A DNA stretch of 33,023 bases. Origin: Solirubrobacterales bacterium (GTDB lineage: Bacteria > Actinomycetota > Thermoleophilia > Solirubrobacterales > Solirubrobacteraceae). This document shows, piece by piece, positions 1-10,469 of the stretch (within the stretch, counting starts at the first letter, position 1; every line of letters begins with the position of its first letter). A program made the translations under genes and the position numbers. The notes beneath the pieces were generated by a model. That model worked only from the letters and a program-made list of their open reading frames with translations, ran no database searches and was not told the origin of the DNA. Location: NCBI GenBank assembly GCA_019247075.1, contig JAFAPR010000106.1, forward strand, positions 1 through 33,023. The letters are read 5' to 3'.

Positions 1-417
1 GGCCACGATCAGCACGTCTCGGCGGGCGAACAGGGCCGCCGTTGCAGAGTGGCGGAGCCTGTCGATCTCATCGTTGATCGCCGAGTCCTTCTCGATGTAG
101 AGGTCCTTGCTGGGGACGTACGCCTCGGGCTGGTAGTAGTCGTAGTAGGAGACGAAGTACTCGACGGCGTTGCGCGGAAAGTACGTCCGGAACTCGTTGC
201 ACAGCTGGGCGGCGAGCGTCTTGTTGTGCGCGATCACCAGCGTCGGTTTCTGTACGGCCTCGACCACTCCCGCCATCGTCATCGTCTTGCCGGTACCGGT
301 CGCGCCGAGCAGGGTCAGAAAGCGCTCGCCGGCGTGCACGCCCTCGGCGAGGGAGCCGATCGCCTGCGGCTGGTCCGCAGTGGGTCGGAAAGCGGCGTCG
401 AGCTCAAACTTGGGCAT
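1..417 (-). CDS. uvrB: UvrABC system protein B, N-terminal part (cut by window edge)
   Basis: UvrB is the DNA-damage-verifying helicase-like subunit of nucleotide excision repair; it is loaded by UvrA and then recruits UvrC. The 139 visible residues begin MPKFELD and hold the Walker A motif GATGTGKT (about residues 38-45) and the tyrosine-rich start of the beta-hairpin that clamps DNA ([11 protein letters not shown], about 90-100), both diagnostic for UvrB. The ATG at 415-417 fits the usual UvrB N-terminus. The rest of the gene lies beyond base 1. It is co-directional with the transglycosylase, coaE and rpsA genes, an arrangement resembling the rpsA-coaE-uvrB neighbourhood of actinobacteria. 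No LexA-type box was recognised upstream. Confidence 0.95.
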   Translation of the reverse strand, partial: MPKFELDAAFRPTADQPQAIGSLAEGVHAGERFLTLLGATGTGKTMTMAGVVEAVQKPTLVIAHNKTLAAQLCNEFRTYFPRNAVEYFVSYYDYYQPEAYVPSKDLYIEKDSAINDEIDRLRHSATAALFARRDVLIVA

Positions 418-481
418 ACTCGTTGAGCCTAGCGGCCGCGGGCGCGTCTTCCCGTGTCCCACGGCCGCCACGATCGCCGGC

Positions 482-790
482 GCGTACTTCGTTGATCTGA
501 CCCTTGGCGGCGCATACCCCCGATCTCGGCCAACGCTTCCCCAGCATCCACTACTTCACCTACTTCCGTCTACCACATCGGCGCGGTCGTCGCCGCGCTG
601 ATGCTGGTCTTCGGTTGCGGCCTCTATCCGCGCCGGCTTGCGGCGCTGCGAGCTTTCGCGGCGACGCTGCTGTGGGCGGCGGTCGGGGCATTGGGGATCT
701 ACTTACGCGCGGCAACTACATGTATTTGCGTGCCAAGCCAGACCACCGGGCCACGATGGTGCGGTCCTACTCGGTCGAATTACGTCAGTA
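482..790 (+). pseudogene. Decayed remnant of a YwaF/TIGR02206-type integral membrane protein
   Basis: No intact gene spans the gap between uvrB and the transglycosylase, but three plus-strand frames together spell the C-terminal half of a YwaF/TIGR02206-like membrane protein. From 482, one frame gives AYFVDLTLG. From 504, another gives [18 protein letters not shown]. From about 568, a third gives YHIGAVVAALMLVFGCGLYP and continues through a hydrophobic helix to about 700. From about 693, the second frame returns with GNYMYLRAKP. The TPDL, H-x-G...VFG-x-GL-x-PR and NYMYLR-x-KP signatures occur in the family order, so at least three frameshifts are needed. A fourth near 755 may preserve a decayed GPWPWY-like block. 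The N-terminal half is missing. The family match is from memory; function is presumed lost. Confidence 0.72.
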
Positions 791-1432
791 GCCGAGTTGC
801 TTGGCGTACACCCGGCGATACTCCTGCTGGGCCTGGAGCACCCGCTGCACGTACAGCCTGGTCTCGGGGAAGGGAATCTGCCCGAGCATCAACGGGTGGC
901 CGCGTGCCCGCGCGTCTGCGAGCCAACGGTCGACGTTGGCCTGGCCCGCGTTGTAGGCCGCGAGCGCCAGGGCGACATCGCCGCCGTAATGGTCGATCAG
1001 CTCGCGCAGGTAGTAGGTGCCGTAGGCGATATTTACCCGTGGCGTGTCCAGATCAGAGACCTTGAACGCCGTACCGCCCGAGCGGCGAGCGATGTACTGC
1101 GCGGTCTGCGGCTCCAGCTGCATCAGGCCCCGAGCGCCTGTCGGCGAAGGACGGGGGTCAAACTTGGATTCGGCGTAGATGACCGCGGCTACGAGCGCTG
1201 GGTCGAGCTCCTTGGCCGCCGCTTGCTGACGAATGATGTTCGCGTCCGAGAGCGGCAAGGTGAGGTCGTCGATCGCCTCGCGCACGAACGGCGCGGCGAC
1301 GACGGCCAGGCCCGCCACGAGCAGTCCAAACGTCAATTGCCGCGCCACCCGGCCCCGGCGTGAGGCGCGCCCGCGCACCTTCCGCCCACCGCTCCGGCGG
1401 CCCGCCGCCGGGCCCGCAGTCGCCGCCTTCAA
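785..1432 (-). CDS. Membrane-anchored lytic transglycosylase (SLT domain, GH23-like)
   Basis: This 215-residue protein should cleave the MurNAc-GlcNAc bond of peptidoglycan. It has a basic N-terminus (residues 1-32), one hydrophobic segment (about 33-50, a signal anchor), then an SLT domain from about 63 to the end. The core motif AESKFDPRPSPTGARGLMQL holds the likely catalytic Glu at residue 88, followed by the typical N-x-x-x-GxxYL (134-142) and ALAAYNAG (155-163) blocks. The start ATG overlaps the coaE stop by four bases (ATGA), which suggests translational coupling. It sits between coaE and uvrB. The family is clear; the exact specificity and any partner are not. Confidence 0.9.
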   Translation of the reverse strand: MKAATAGPAAGRRSGGRKVRGRASRRGRVARQLTFGLLVAGLAVVAAPFVREAIDDLTLPLSDANIIRQQAAAKELDPALVAAVIYAESKFDPRPSPTGARGLMQLEPQTAQYIARRSGGTAFKVSDLDTPRVNIAYGTYYLRELIDHYGGDVALALAAYNAGQANVDRWLADARARGHPLMLGQIPFPETRLYVQRVLQAQQEYRRVYAKQLGY

Positions 1433-2034
1433 CGTCCACTCGCCTGACTGATGCTGGCGAGCACCTCCGACAGCTCCTCCCGCAGCTTAGCCACGCTTCC
1501 ATCGTTGACGATGACGTGCGTGGCGCGAGCCGCCTTCTCCTCCTGCGAGAGCTGTCGGGCCAGGCGCTCATCGACAACTGAGTGATCTCGACGCGCCGCC
1601 CTGGCTGCCCTGAGCTCCTCGTCTGCCACGACCGCGATTGTGGCGTCGAAGATCGACTCCATGCCCGACTCGAACAAGAGCGGCACCTCCACCACCGCGG
1701 CCAGCGGCGCCGGATCAAGGCGCGAAGCCTGCTCACGCCAGACGAGAACCGCGGCGCCCACGCGCGGCCAAAGCAGTTGCTCGAGCCACGCCCGATCCTC
1801 GGGTCTGGGGAATGCTCGCCGGGCGAGCGCGGCCCTGTCCACGCACCCCTGCGGGGCGACCTCGGCGCCGAACCGCTCGACCACCGCGGCGCGGACATCC
1901 TCGTCCTCATACATATCGTGCACGAGCTGGTCGGTCGACAGGACCACGGCCCCGAGCAGCTCCAAGGCCTGCAGCGCGGTCGACTTGCCGGCTCCTATTC
2001 CCCCAGTGAGCCCGACGAACGGGATCGCTGGCAT
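1429..2034 (-). CDS. coaE: Dephospho-CoA kinase
   Basis: CoaE phosphorylates the 3'-hydroxyl of dephospho-CoA with ATP, the last step of coenzyme A synthesis. The 201-residue product opens MPAIPFVGLTGGIGAGKSTA, with the P-loop GGIGAGKS close to the N-terminus as in all CoaE proteins, then the STDQLVH substrate region and the EVPLLFE motif. The frame stays open upstream to 2193, but that part lies inside rpsA; the ATG at 2032-2034 gives the normal N-terminus and sits seven bases after the rpsA stop. The rpsA-coaE pairing is common in actinobacteria. No strong ribosome binding site is visible, so coupling to rpsA translation is likely. Confidence 0.95.
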   Translation of the reverse strand: MPAIPFVGLTGGIGAGKSTALQALELLGAVVLSTDQLVHDMYEDEDVRAAVVERFGAEVAPQGCVDRAALARRAFPRPEDRAWLEQLLWPRVGAAVLVWREQASRLDPAPLAAVVEVPLLFESGMESIFDATIAVVADEELRAARAARRDHSVVDERLARQLSQEEKAARATHVIVNDGSVAKLREELSEVLASISQASGR

Positions 2035-2041
2035 CCCGGCT

Positions 2042-3448
2042 TCAGGAGAGGTCCTGTGGCGCTCCGCGCGGTTCTTCGGTCTGCGGTGAGGGCTCGGCGC
2101 CCTCTGACTGCTCGCCACGATCATCATCGTCATTGCCGGCCTGCGCCTCGGTCCCGGCTTCGTCAACTGCTTCGACGCCGGACTGTGCGTCACCTTCCGC
2201 TAGCTGCGCGCCCTCGCCAAATACCTCCTCCGAGAGGCCGAGCTCGGGCACGTCCTCGAGCGAACCGGCGCCGTCCGCAAGCCGCGGCCTTACCGGCAGC
2301 ACCTGACCCTCGACGCGCTTGATCGAGAGCGACAGCCGGCGCCGCTCGGAATCGATCTCGAGAATTTTGACGCGCACGACATCGCCCTGCTGGACGAGCT
2401 CACGCGGATTCTCGACGTGGTGCTGAGCCAGCTCGGAGATGTGCACCAGCCCCTCCACGCCGTCGAGGATCTCGACGAACGCGCCGAAGGTGACCACCTT
2501 GGTCACCGTTCCCTCGAGCTCGTCGCCGATGTTGTAGGTGTCCACGACCCGCTGCCACGGGTCCTCCTGGGTCTGCTTCAGACCGAGCGAGATCCGCTGC
2601 CGCTCGCGATCGATGTCGAGGACCTTGACGGTCACCTCTTCGCCGATCGACAGGATCTCGGAAGGGTGGTTGACGTGCGACCACGACAGCTCGGAGATGT
2701 GGATCAACCCGTCGATCCCGTCGAGGTCGACGAACGCGCCGAAGTCGACGATGTTGGAGATCCTCCCCTGGACCACATCCCCGGGGTGCAGGCGGTCGAG
2801 GATCCGCTCTCGATCCTCTTTGCGCTGCTCCTCCAGCACCGCGCGGCGCGAAAGGACCACGTTGTTGCGCGAGCGGTTGAGCTCGATCACCTTGCACTCG
2901 ATGGTTTGGCCGAGGTACTCGTCGAGGTTGGGCACGCGGCGGATGTCCACCAGCGAGGCCGGCAAAAAGCCGCGCACCCCGAGGTCGACGATCAGGCCGC
3001 CCTTCACGACCTCGATCACCTGACCGGTCACCGGCTCGCCGGTTTCCGCAGCGCCTTCGATCCGGCGCCAGGCCTTCTCGAACCGCGCCCGCTTCTTCGA
3101 CAGGATCAGGCGGCCGTCTTGATCCTCCTTGGTGAGCACCAGCGCGTCGACCTGCTCCCCCAGATGGACCTCGTCGCTCGGATCCACTGACTTGCGGATC
3201 GAGAGCTCGTACGAGGGGATCACGCCCTCGGACTTGTAGCCGATATCAACCAGGACCTCGTCGGCGTCGATGCGGACGACGTGCCCGGACACCACGTCGC
3301 CCTCGCGGAAGGGGTGCAGCGTGGCGTCGTAGTTCGGGAGGATGCGACCGTCCACCTCCAGCAGCAGGCCGTCGGACCCTTCGACGACCCTCGCGTTGTT
3401 CGCGTTGGCCTCTGCCGTCTGCTGGGTCGCCGTTGTCGCTGGTGGCAT
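2042..3448 (-). CDS. rpsA: 30S ribosomal protein S1
   Basis: S1 binds mRNA at the small ribosomal subunit. The 468-residue protein has four S1 (OB-fold) repeats at roughly residues 48-118, 135-205, 220-290 and 305-375. Repeats 3 and 4 carry the strong RNA-binding signature (VDFGAFVDLDGIDGLIHISEL and VTFGAFVEILDGVEGLVHIS). The first two are more divergent, as usual. A low-complexity acidic tail (about 385-468, rich in E, D, G, Q) follows. Four repeats is the usual actinobacterial form, against six in Escherichia coli. It is divergent from the flavoprotein gene at 3492 with only 43 bases between the two start codons, so the rpsA promoter must lie in that gap or inside the flavoprotein gene. Confidence 0.96.
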   Translation of the reverse strand: MPPATTATQQTAEANANNARVVEGSDGLLLEVDGRILPNYDATLHPFREGDVVSGHVVRIDADEVLVDIGYKSEGVIPSYELSIRKSVDPSDEVHLGEQVDALVLTKEDQDGRLILSKKRARFEKAWRRIEGAAETGEPVTGQVIEVVKGGLIVDLGVRGFLPASLVDIRRVPNLDEYLGQTIECKVIELNRSRNNVVLSRRAVLEEQRKEDRERILDRLHPGDVVQGRISNIVDFGAFVDLDGIDGLIHISELSWSHVNHPSEILSIGEEVTVKVLDIDRERQRISLGLKQTQEDPWQRVVDTYNIGDELEGTVTKVVTFGAFVEILDGVEGLVHISELAQHHVENPRELVQQGDVVRVKILEIDSERRRLSLSIKRVEGQVLPVRPRLADGAGSLEDVPELGLSEEVFGEGAQLAEGDAQSGVEAVDEAGTEAQAGNDDDDRGEQSEGAEPSPQTEEPRGAPQDLS

Positions 3449-3491
3449 CAGTGTCCGGAGAGTAGCGATTCGCCCTTATCATCGATCCACC

Positions 3492-4595
3492 ATGCCCAGG
3501 CGCGCGACCAAGTGGGGCGACGAGCGGACCTCGCTGCACCGTGACTGCGACGTGCTCATCTGCGGTGCGAGCTTCGCCGGGCTGGCGGTCGCGCGCGAGT
3601 TGCGCGGCGCTGGTGCCGAGGTGCTGGTCCTCGATCGCTACGAGATCGGCGAACGCCAAACATCGGCCTGTGGAATCCCCACCGCTTGGCTGTCGGCGAT
3701 GGGGCTGAAGGAGGCGCTGCAGCAGACCTTCCCCGTGCTCGTGATCCACACTCCGCACGGCACGGTCCACTTCGACCTGCCCTGGTCGTTCTCGACGTTC
3801 GACTACCGGACTCTGTGCGAGCTGCTCGCCGAGCAGGGAAGCTTCGAATTCGAGACTGCCAAGGTCGACGGGCACACCGGCCAGACCGTGCATACGGACC
3901 GCGGCGATGTGCGCGCACGGCTGGTCGTGGACGCGCTCGGCTGGCGGCGAGTGCTCGGCGACGGCGAACCGATCCAGCCCCCCGAGGCCTTCCTCTCGCG
4001 GGGACTGGAGGTACATCCATTTGGCTCCGGCGATGAGCTCGAGGTGTGGGTGGACCGATCATACGTCCCGGCGGGGTACGGCTGGAGCTTTCCCGCCGAC
4101 GGCGAGCTCCGCGTCGGCGTGGGCTCCTTTGACCCGCGCTACCACGTCAAGGAACCGACCGTGCGCCTCGCATCGGACCTCGATCTGGACGCGATCCGCT
4201 ACCAGGGCAACTGGATTCCCCACCGCATCCGCCCCGCGACCGAGCGGGGGGTTTGCTTCGTCGGCGACTCGGCGGGCCACTGCCTGCCGCTGACCGCGGA
4301 GGGGATCAGAACCGCGCTCTACTTCGGCCTCGCGTGCGGACGCGAGCTGCGCGCGGTTCTAGAGGGTCGCCTCGGCCGCGAGCAGGCGCTCGCCCGCTAC
4401 GCCGCTTTCAGCGCTTCCCACAGACGGAAGTTCGAGCTGCTGCTGCGCGTCCAGCGCCTGATCCCGCGGCTGGCGCCACGCCTGCTGGCGCGCTCGCTTC
4501 GGGCGATGGAGCGCAAGCAATTCGTCGACTGGGCCTTCGGCCACTACCTCGAGATCGCCCACCCGCGGTTCGCCCGGGCCCCGGTGGCGGCGTAG
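3492..4595 (+). CDS. FAD-dependent oxidoreductase, geranylgeranyl reductase family
   Basis: This 367-residue flavoprotein shows an N-terminal Rossmann motif (CDVLICGASFAGLAVARELR, about residues 19-38) that is a relaxed form of GxGxxG, followed by the acidic strand end VLVLDR (45-49). A second FAD-contacting block, CFVGDSAGHCLPLTAEGIRT (about 253-272), is typical of geranylgeranyl reductases and related group A flavin monooxygenases. Such enzymes saturate isoprenoid chains of lipids, quinones or chlorophyll, or hydroxylate aromatic substrates; the substrate cannot be told here. The frame is open upstream to 3342 inside rpsA on the other strand; the ATG at 3492 was chosen because it starts just before the Rossmann fold. 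It is the only plus-strand gene in this part and has no pathway neighbours. Confidence 0.85.
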   Translation: MPRRATKWGDERTSLHRDCDVLICGASFAGLAVARELRGAGAEVLVLDRYEIGERQTSACGIPTAWLSAMGLKEALQQTFPVLVIHTPHGTVHFDLPWSFSTFDYRTLCELLAEQGSFEFETAKVDGHTGQTVHTDRGDVRARLVVDALGWRRVLGDGEPIQPPEAFLSRGLEVHPFGSGDELEVWVDRSYVPAGYGWSFPADGELRVGVGSFDPRYHVKEPTVRLASDLDLDAIRYQGNWIPHRIRPATERGVCFVGDSAGHCLPLTAEGIRTALYFGLACGRELRAVLEGRLGREQALARYAAFSASHRRKFELLLRVQRLIPRLAPRLLARSLRAMERKQFVDWAFGHYLEIAHPRFARAPVAA

Positions 4596-4612
4596 CCAAG
4601 TCGCGCCCCCTC

Positions 4613-6313
4613 TCACCCGGCCGTGTGTGCGCTGAACGGTTGCGGTTCCCCTATGCGCCCATCGGCCCATGCGGCGTACAGCAAGGCGCCGGCGACGAAG
4701 TCGTCGGTGTAGTCGCCGAAGTTGGGCACGATGTCCGACGACTGGGCATTCCAGTTGCTGGTCACGTTCGTGATCCGGACGTTCGCCGTGGGAGTCATCG
4801 TGGCGGTGGGACTGACGTGCATCGCGGCGAAGACATCGGTGCAGGCCTCACACGACGGGTTCGACTTGCGCCGGTCGAACCAGATGACGTCGAGCTGACC
4901 GGAGCTGTTGGCGTTGCGCAACCCGGGCATGAACACCCAGGTGGGGCCCTTGTTGTTGTTCAGCTGCACCGGGTGGCTCTGTACTTTCGTGAAGCTCGTC
5001 GAGCTCGAGCTCAGCAGGTCATAGCTCTGCATGAGGATCTTCCCCGTGGGCTTGCTCGCGTCGTTGAACACGATCGTCACCGTGCCCGCCTTGGGGCTGA
5101 CCGCGATCCGCGGGAAGTCGTTCATCGGGAACCGGTTGTAGCCCGGTATCAACGCCGAGTCCATCGAGACGATCTTGACCGAAGCCCTGACCGGCGCCGG
5201 CGAGGTGCACGGCGAGGTAGCGCTCAGGTCCAGGCAGGAGTTCGGGACGTAGGCAAGCCTTTCCCGGGTGGGGACCCCGAAGCAGGCAGTGGTGAAGAGG
5301 TTCGTCGCCCAGTTGAACTCCCACGCGACGTACACATCGCCGTTCGTCGTGTTGACGGCGGAGTAGGCACCCTCGTTCTCGCAGTTGGGGTTGGCCGTCT
5401 GGACCACGTAGTACGGCGAGTTGAAGCTGCCGGGGAAGCAGATCGGGTTCGCCGCACGCGCGCCCGAGATGTCGCACGCGGCGAGTTCGATTTGGCCGTT
5501 GGATGCGCTCGGGAAACTGAACCGCGAGAACGTGGCGTACAGCCGGCCGCGGCGCGGATCGATGGACAGGTAATCCTTGTCCAGGAAGTCGCCCGACGCC
5601 CCCGTCGCCACGATCGTCGGCTCGAGGTTGCACGAGAGGACTGCGCCTGTCCCGCTGCCGGTCACCTGGCACGCGTCCAGCGCGATGTCCGACTGGCCGG
5701 TGTTGAAGTTCACGTACAGACTGCTCACGTAGAAGTAGGTCTTCCCGCCCCTGGTCAGGCCCTCGACGCTGGGGTCGCCCTGGAAGAACCAACCGCTCGA
5801 GCATGCGGCGTTTGGAAGACCGCCCTCGTCACGGAACGTCTTGCCGCCATCGGCCGAGAAGCCGTACCCAGTGAGCTCCTCCTTGAACTCCGGTGCCCCG
5901 CAGTTGGCAGAGAAGCTGGTGGAGTCGTTCCAGGCCTCGACCACATACTTGCCCACGGCGGCAACCGACTCCTCGGACTGGCCGTAGCCGCGTACGCCGG
6001 ACGGAGCTACATCCTCGGCGGTGCTCGCCGCGTCGACGTTCGCCGGGGCGCTCGACGCGGGATGTAGCCTGTGGCCCGCCGACACCCGCGACGGCCTGAA
6101 GGGCTTGAACGGGCCGTGGCAGTACACGTGAGCGCCGGCTGAGACGCCCAGTTGGCCCAGGTGGCTGCAGATCGGGTTCTTCACCTTCGGTGTGGAGGCC
6201 CCCGCGTTCGCGGTGGGGATGAGAATCGCCCCCAGGAGCACGACCGCCGCTGCGCTAAGGAGTGTCCTTCGCGCGCCGGCGTGCCTCATGCGCCAGGCAT
6301 GATGACCCCTCAT
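4613..6313 (-). CDS. Exported sialidase-fold (BNR/Asp-box) protein
   Basis: The 566-residue product has a clear Sec signal peptide: basic N-region, hydrophobic core about residues 17-33, and a probable cut after ANA at 37. The mature part has an Asp-box, GFSADGGKTF, and repeated patterns such as LDVIWFDRR and LLYAAWADGR that belong to six-bladed sialidase/BNR propellers. At least 14 cysteines spread along the chain suggest disulfide bonds outside the cell. The catalytic residues of true sialidases were not recognised, so glycosidase activity is not claimed. An upstream ATG (6367) exists, but the ATG at 6313 is preceded by AAAGGA at good spacing. It stands alone between the converging flavoprotein gene and polA, with its own promoter-like sequence. 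Confidence 0.75.
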   Translation of the reverse strand: MRGHHAWRMRHAGARRTLLSAAAVVLLGAILIPTANAGASTPKVKNPICSHLGQLGVSAGAHVYCHGPFKPFRPSRVSAGHRLHPASSAPANVDAASTAEDVAPSGVRGYGQSEESVAAVGKYVVEAWNDSTSFSANCGAPEFKEELTGYGFSADGGKTFRDEGGLPNAACSSGWFFQGDPSVEGLTRGGKTYFYVSSLYVNFNTGQSDIALDACQVTGSGTGAVLSCNLEPTIVATGASGDFLDKDYLSIDPRRGRLYATFSRFSFPSASNGQIELAACDISGARAANPICFPGSFNSPYYVVQTANPNCENEGAYSAVNTTNGDVYVAWEFNWATNLFTTACFGVPTRERLAYVPNSCLDLSATSPCTSPAPVRASVKIVSMDSALIPGYNRFPMNDFPRIAVSPKAGTVTIVFNDASKPTGKILMQSYDLLSSSSTSFTKVQSHPVQLNNNKGPTWVFMPGLRNANSSGQLDVIWFDRRKSNPSCEACTDVFAAMHVSPTATMTPTANVRITNVTSNWNAQSSDIVPNFGDYTDDFVAGALLYAAWADGRIGEPQPFSAHTAG

Positions 6314-6398
6314 CGAGAATCCTTTCGTTTGCGCCCACGACTCGCCCCGGGTCATCAGTGGATCCAACCCAAACGCGCGCCCCGCTTCTACGTGACAA

Positions 6399-6426
6399 TC
6401 ATTACATTCTCCGGACAGGCAGTCAA
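6399..6426 (-). promoter_or_regulatory. Putative promoter of the exported sialidase-fold gene
   Basis: On the minus strand a TTGACT hexamer (6421-6426) stands 16 bases before TAATGA (6399-6404). This is a good sigma-70-like pair in an AT-richer patch of a GC-rich region, and lies about 85 bases upstream of the chosen ATG at 6313. No other start site is nearby, so it would serve the exported protein. It is a sequence resemblance only. Confidence 0.45.
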
Positions 6427-6449
6427 GGGCTCGACCTCGGAGACGACAA

Positions 6450-6475
6450 CTCGGCGCCGCCCGCCCAGCGCCGAG
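6450..6475 (-). terminator. Hairpin just after polA, possible terminator
   Basis: An inverted repeat with a perfect 8-bp GC-rich stem (CTCGGCGC / GCGCCGAG) and a 10-base loop begins 18 bases past the polA stop codon. The downstream minus-strand sequence has only scattered T residues, not a run, as is common in high-GC actinobacteria. It lies between polA and the promoter of the next gene, which fits a transcription end. Confidence 0.42.
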
Positions 6476-6492
6476 CCCAGCGCAGGCCGCGG

Positions 6493-9072
<2,580 letters not shown>

Positions 9073-9107
9073 ATGGGTGAGCCTAGCCTCAGGTGAGGCG
9101 GTCGCGT

Positions 9108-9151
9108 GGGGAGCGGCGTGGCGGGCGCAGGGGGAGCGGCGTGGCGGGCGC
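9108..9151. repeat. Two identical 21-bp direct repeats upstream of polA
   Basis: Bases 9108-9128 and 9131-9151 are identical 21-mers beginning GGGGAGCGGCG and ending GGCGGGCGC, separated by the two bases AG (23-base period). They sit 35-80 bases upstream of the polA GTG, in the only gap between polA and the solute-binding gene. They may be binding sites for a regulator, a 5'-leader feature, or simply a replication-slippage duplication. Confidence 0.8.
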
Positions 9152-9179
9152 TCGCCGCGTAGGTGCTGAGCGGACTTAC

Positions 9180-10469
9180 CTAGCTCCCCTTCAACGCCTT
9201 CCAGAACCGCAAGTTACCGCCGACGACCCGCCAGACACCGTAGGCATTCAGCGAGGTGTTTCCGTCGGGGTCGATCGAGTAGGTGCCGAGCACGCTGTGG
9301 CGGTCGCGGGTGTGCAAGATTGCGCGCCGGACGGCCGAGCGGCTCGCCGGCTTGCGGCCGTCGTCGGTGGCGCGGCGGATCGCGCTCAGCATCAGCCGCA
9401 TGGATTCGTACCCGAGGATCGCATCGGGCTCGGGAGGCCCGTAGCGGCGCTCGTAGGCGGCCAGGAAGGAACGCGCCGCGCGCGGGTAGGCCGCCATACC
9501 GAGCGCGGGCGAGGTGATCAGCAAGCGTGAGTCGACCGCGAGTGGAACGCCGCCCTCGATGGGGTCCACATAGGTGCTCTGAGCCACGCCGGCGCCGGCA
9601 AAGATGCGCGCGTTGGGCAGCGCCTTGGCCACCTGGCGGGTCACCGGCACGGCGTTCGAGCCGCTGATGGCGCTCACCAGCACGCAGTTCGCGCGGCTCG
9701 AGGCGATGCTCGCGGCCAGCGGCGCGTAGCTCGTCGCTCTCGGGTCGTACTGCTGCGTTGCGACCACGCTCAGCCGCGCCCGCTGCGCCGCGAGCCCAAA
9801 GCTTACGGCGAAGTCCTCCCCGTCGACCTCCTCGTCGGCGAGCACGTACGTCTTGGTGCAGCCCAGGCTCTGCTGCAGCTTGACCTGCACGGCGGCCTGG
9901 ACCGCGTCGCTCGGCGCGACCCGCGCGAAAGTGCGCAGGTGCGTGGGGTAGTACTTCGCGGGCTCGCCCGGCTGCGATCCTGGACCCGCGGAGGTGAGGC
10001 CCACCGCCGTGCTCCGCGGGCTGATCTGAGGTATCCCGGCCTGGTTGAGGATCGGGATCGAGACCGCGCTCGCGCCGGAATCGAGGTCCCCGATGTAGCC
10101 GATCGTGGTCGCGTCGGCGGCGGCCTGAACGGCGTTGCTCGAGGTCTGGCCCGGATCCCACTCGCCCTGCGACGCGGTGGCGTCGTTGAGCACCTTGAGC
10201 ACGATATGAAACCTGCCCACGCGGCCGCGGCTTTCCGCCAGCGCCAGCCGCACCCCGTTGACGACTGCCTTGCCGCTCACCGAGGAGGCCCCTTGCAATG
10301 GCACCCCGACGTAGACGGTGAGCGTCCTGCCCGCAATCCGGCCGCTCGCGGGGGCGTCGAGGCCGCCGCAAGCGGTCAGCACCACCACGGTGAGGACCGC
10401 CGACAGACAGGTCAGAAGATGCCGGCGGCGCCGGCTCACCCGGTGACTCTGCAAGCGCGCACCCGTCAC
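9180..10469 (-). CDS. Lipoprotein solute-binding protein (branched-chain amino acid type), copy 2
   Basis: This is a 429-residue periplasmic-binding-protein fold (Peripla_BP_6/LivJ-like) receptor for an ABC importer or a sensory system. The N-terminus is basic (RRRR at 13-16), then hydrophobic, ending in a lipobox LTAC with the lipidated Cys at 34. The mature part starts with LTVYVGVPLQG and contains GYIGDLDSGASAVSIPILNQ and YEEMR-like YESMRLML, typical of the family. The GTG start (10467-10469) overlaps the stop of the next gene upstream (GTGA), so the two paralogues are probably translated together. No permease or ATPase gene is nearby. The ligand is unknown; amino acids or other small polar or aromatic compounds are possible. 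Confidence 0.83.
   Translation of the reverse strand: MTGARLQSHRVSRRRRHLLTCLSAVLTVVVLTACGGLDAPASGRIAGRTLTVYVGVPLQGASSVSGKAVVNGVRLALAESRGRVGRFHIVLKVLNDATASQGEWDPGQTSSNAVQAAADATTIGYIGDLDSGASAVSIPILNQAGIPQISPRSTAVGLTSAGPGSQPGEPAKYYPTHLRTFARVAPSDAVQAAVQVKLQQSLGCTKTYVLADEEVDGEDFAVSFGLAAQRARLSVVATQQYDPRATSYAPLAASIASSRANCVLVSAISGSNAVPVTRQVAKALPNARIFAGAGVAQSTYVDPIEGGVPLAVDSRLLITSPALGMAAYPRAARSFLAAYERRYGPPEPDAILGYESMRLMLSAIRRATDDGRKPASRSAVRRAILHTRDRHSVLGTYSIDPDGNTSLNAYGVWRVVGGNLRFWKALKGS

Noticed and set aside
4253-6067. Plus-strand open frame of 604 codons
   Set aside because: It overlaps the end of the flavoprotein gene and runs antisense to the exported propeller gene; no recognisable domain.
9093-9530. 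Plus-strand frame starting in the polA upstream gap
   Set aside because: Mostly antisense to the solute-binding gene; the first part covers the direct repeats and shows no domain or ribosome binding site.
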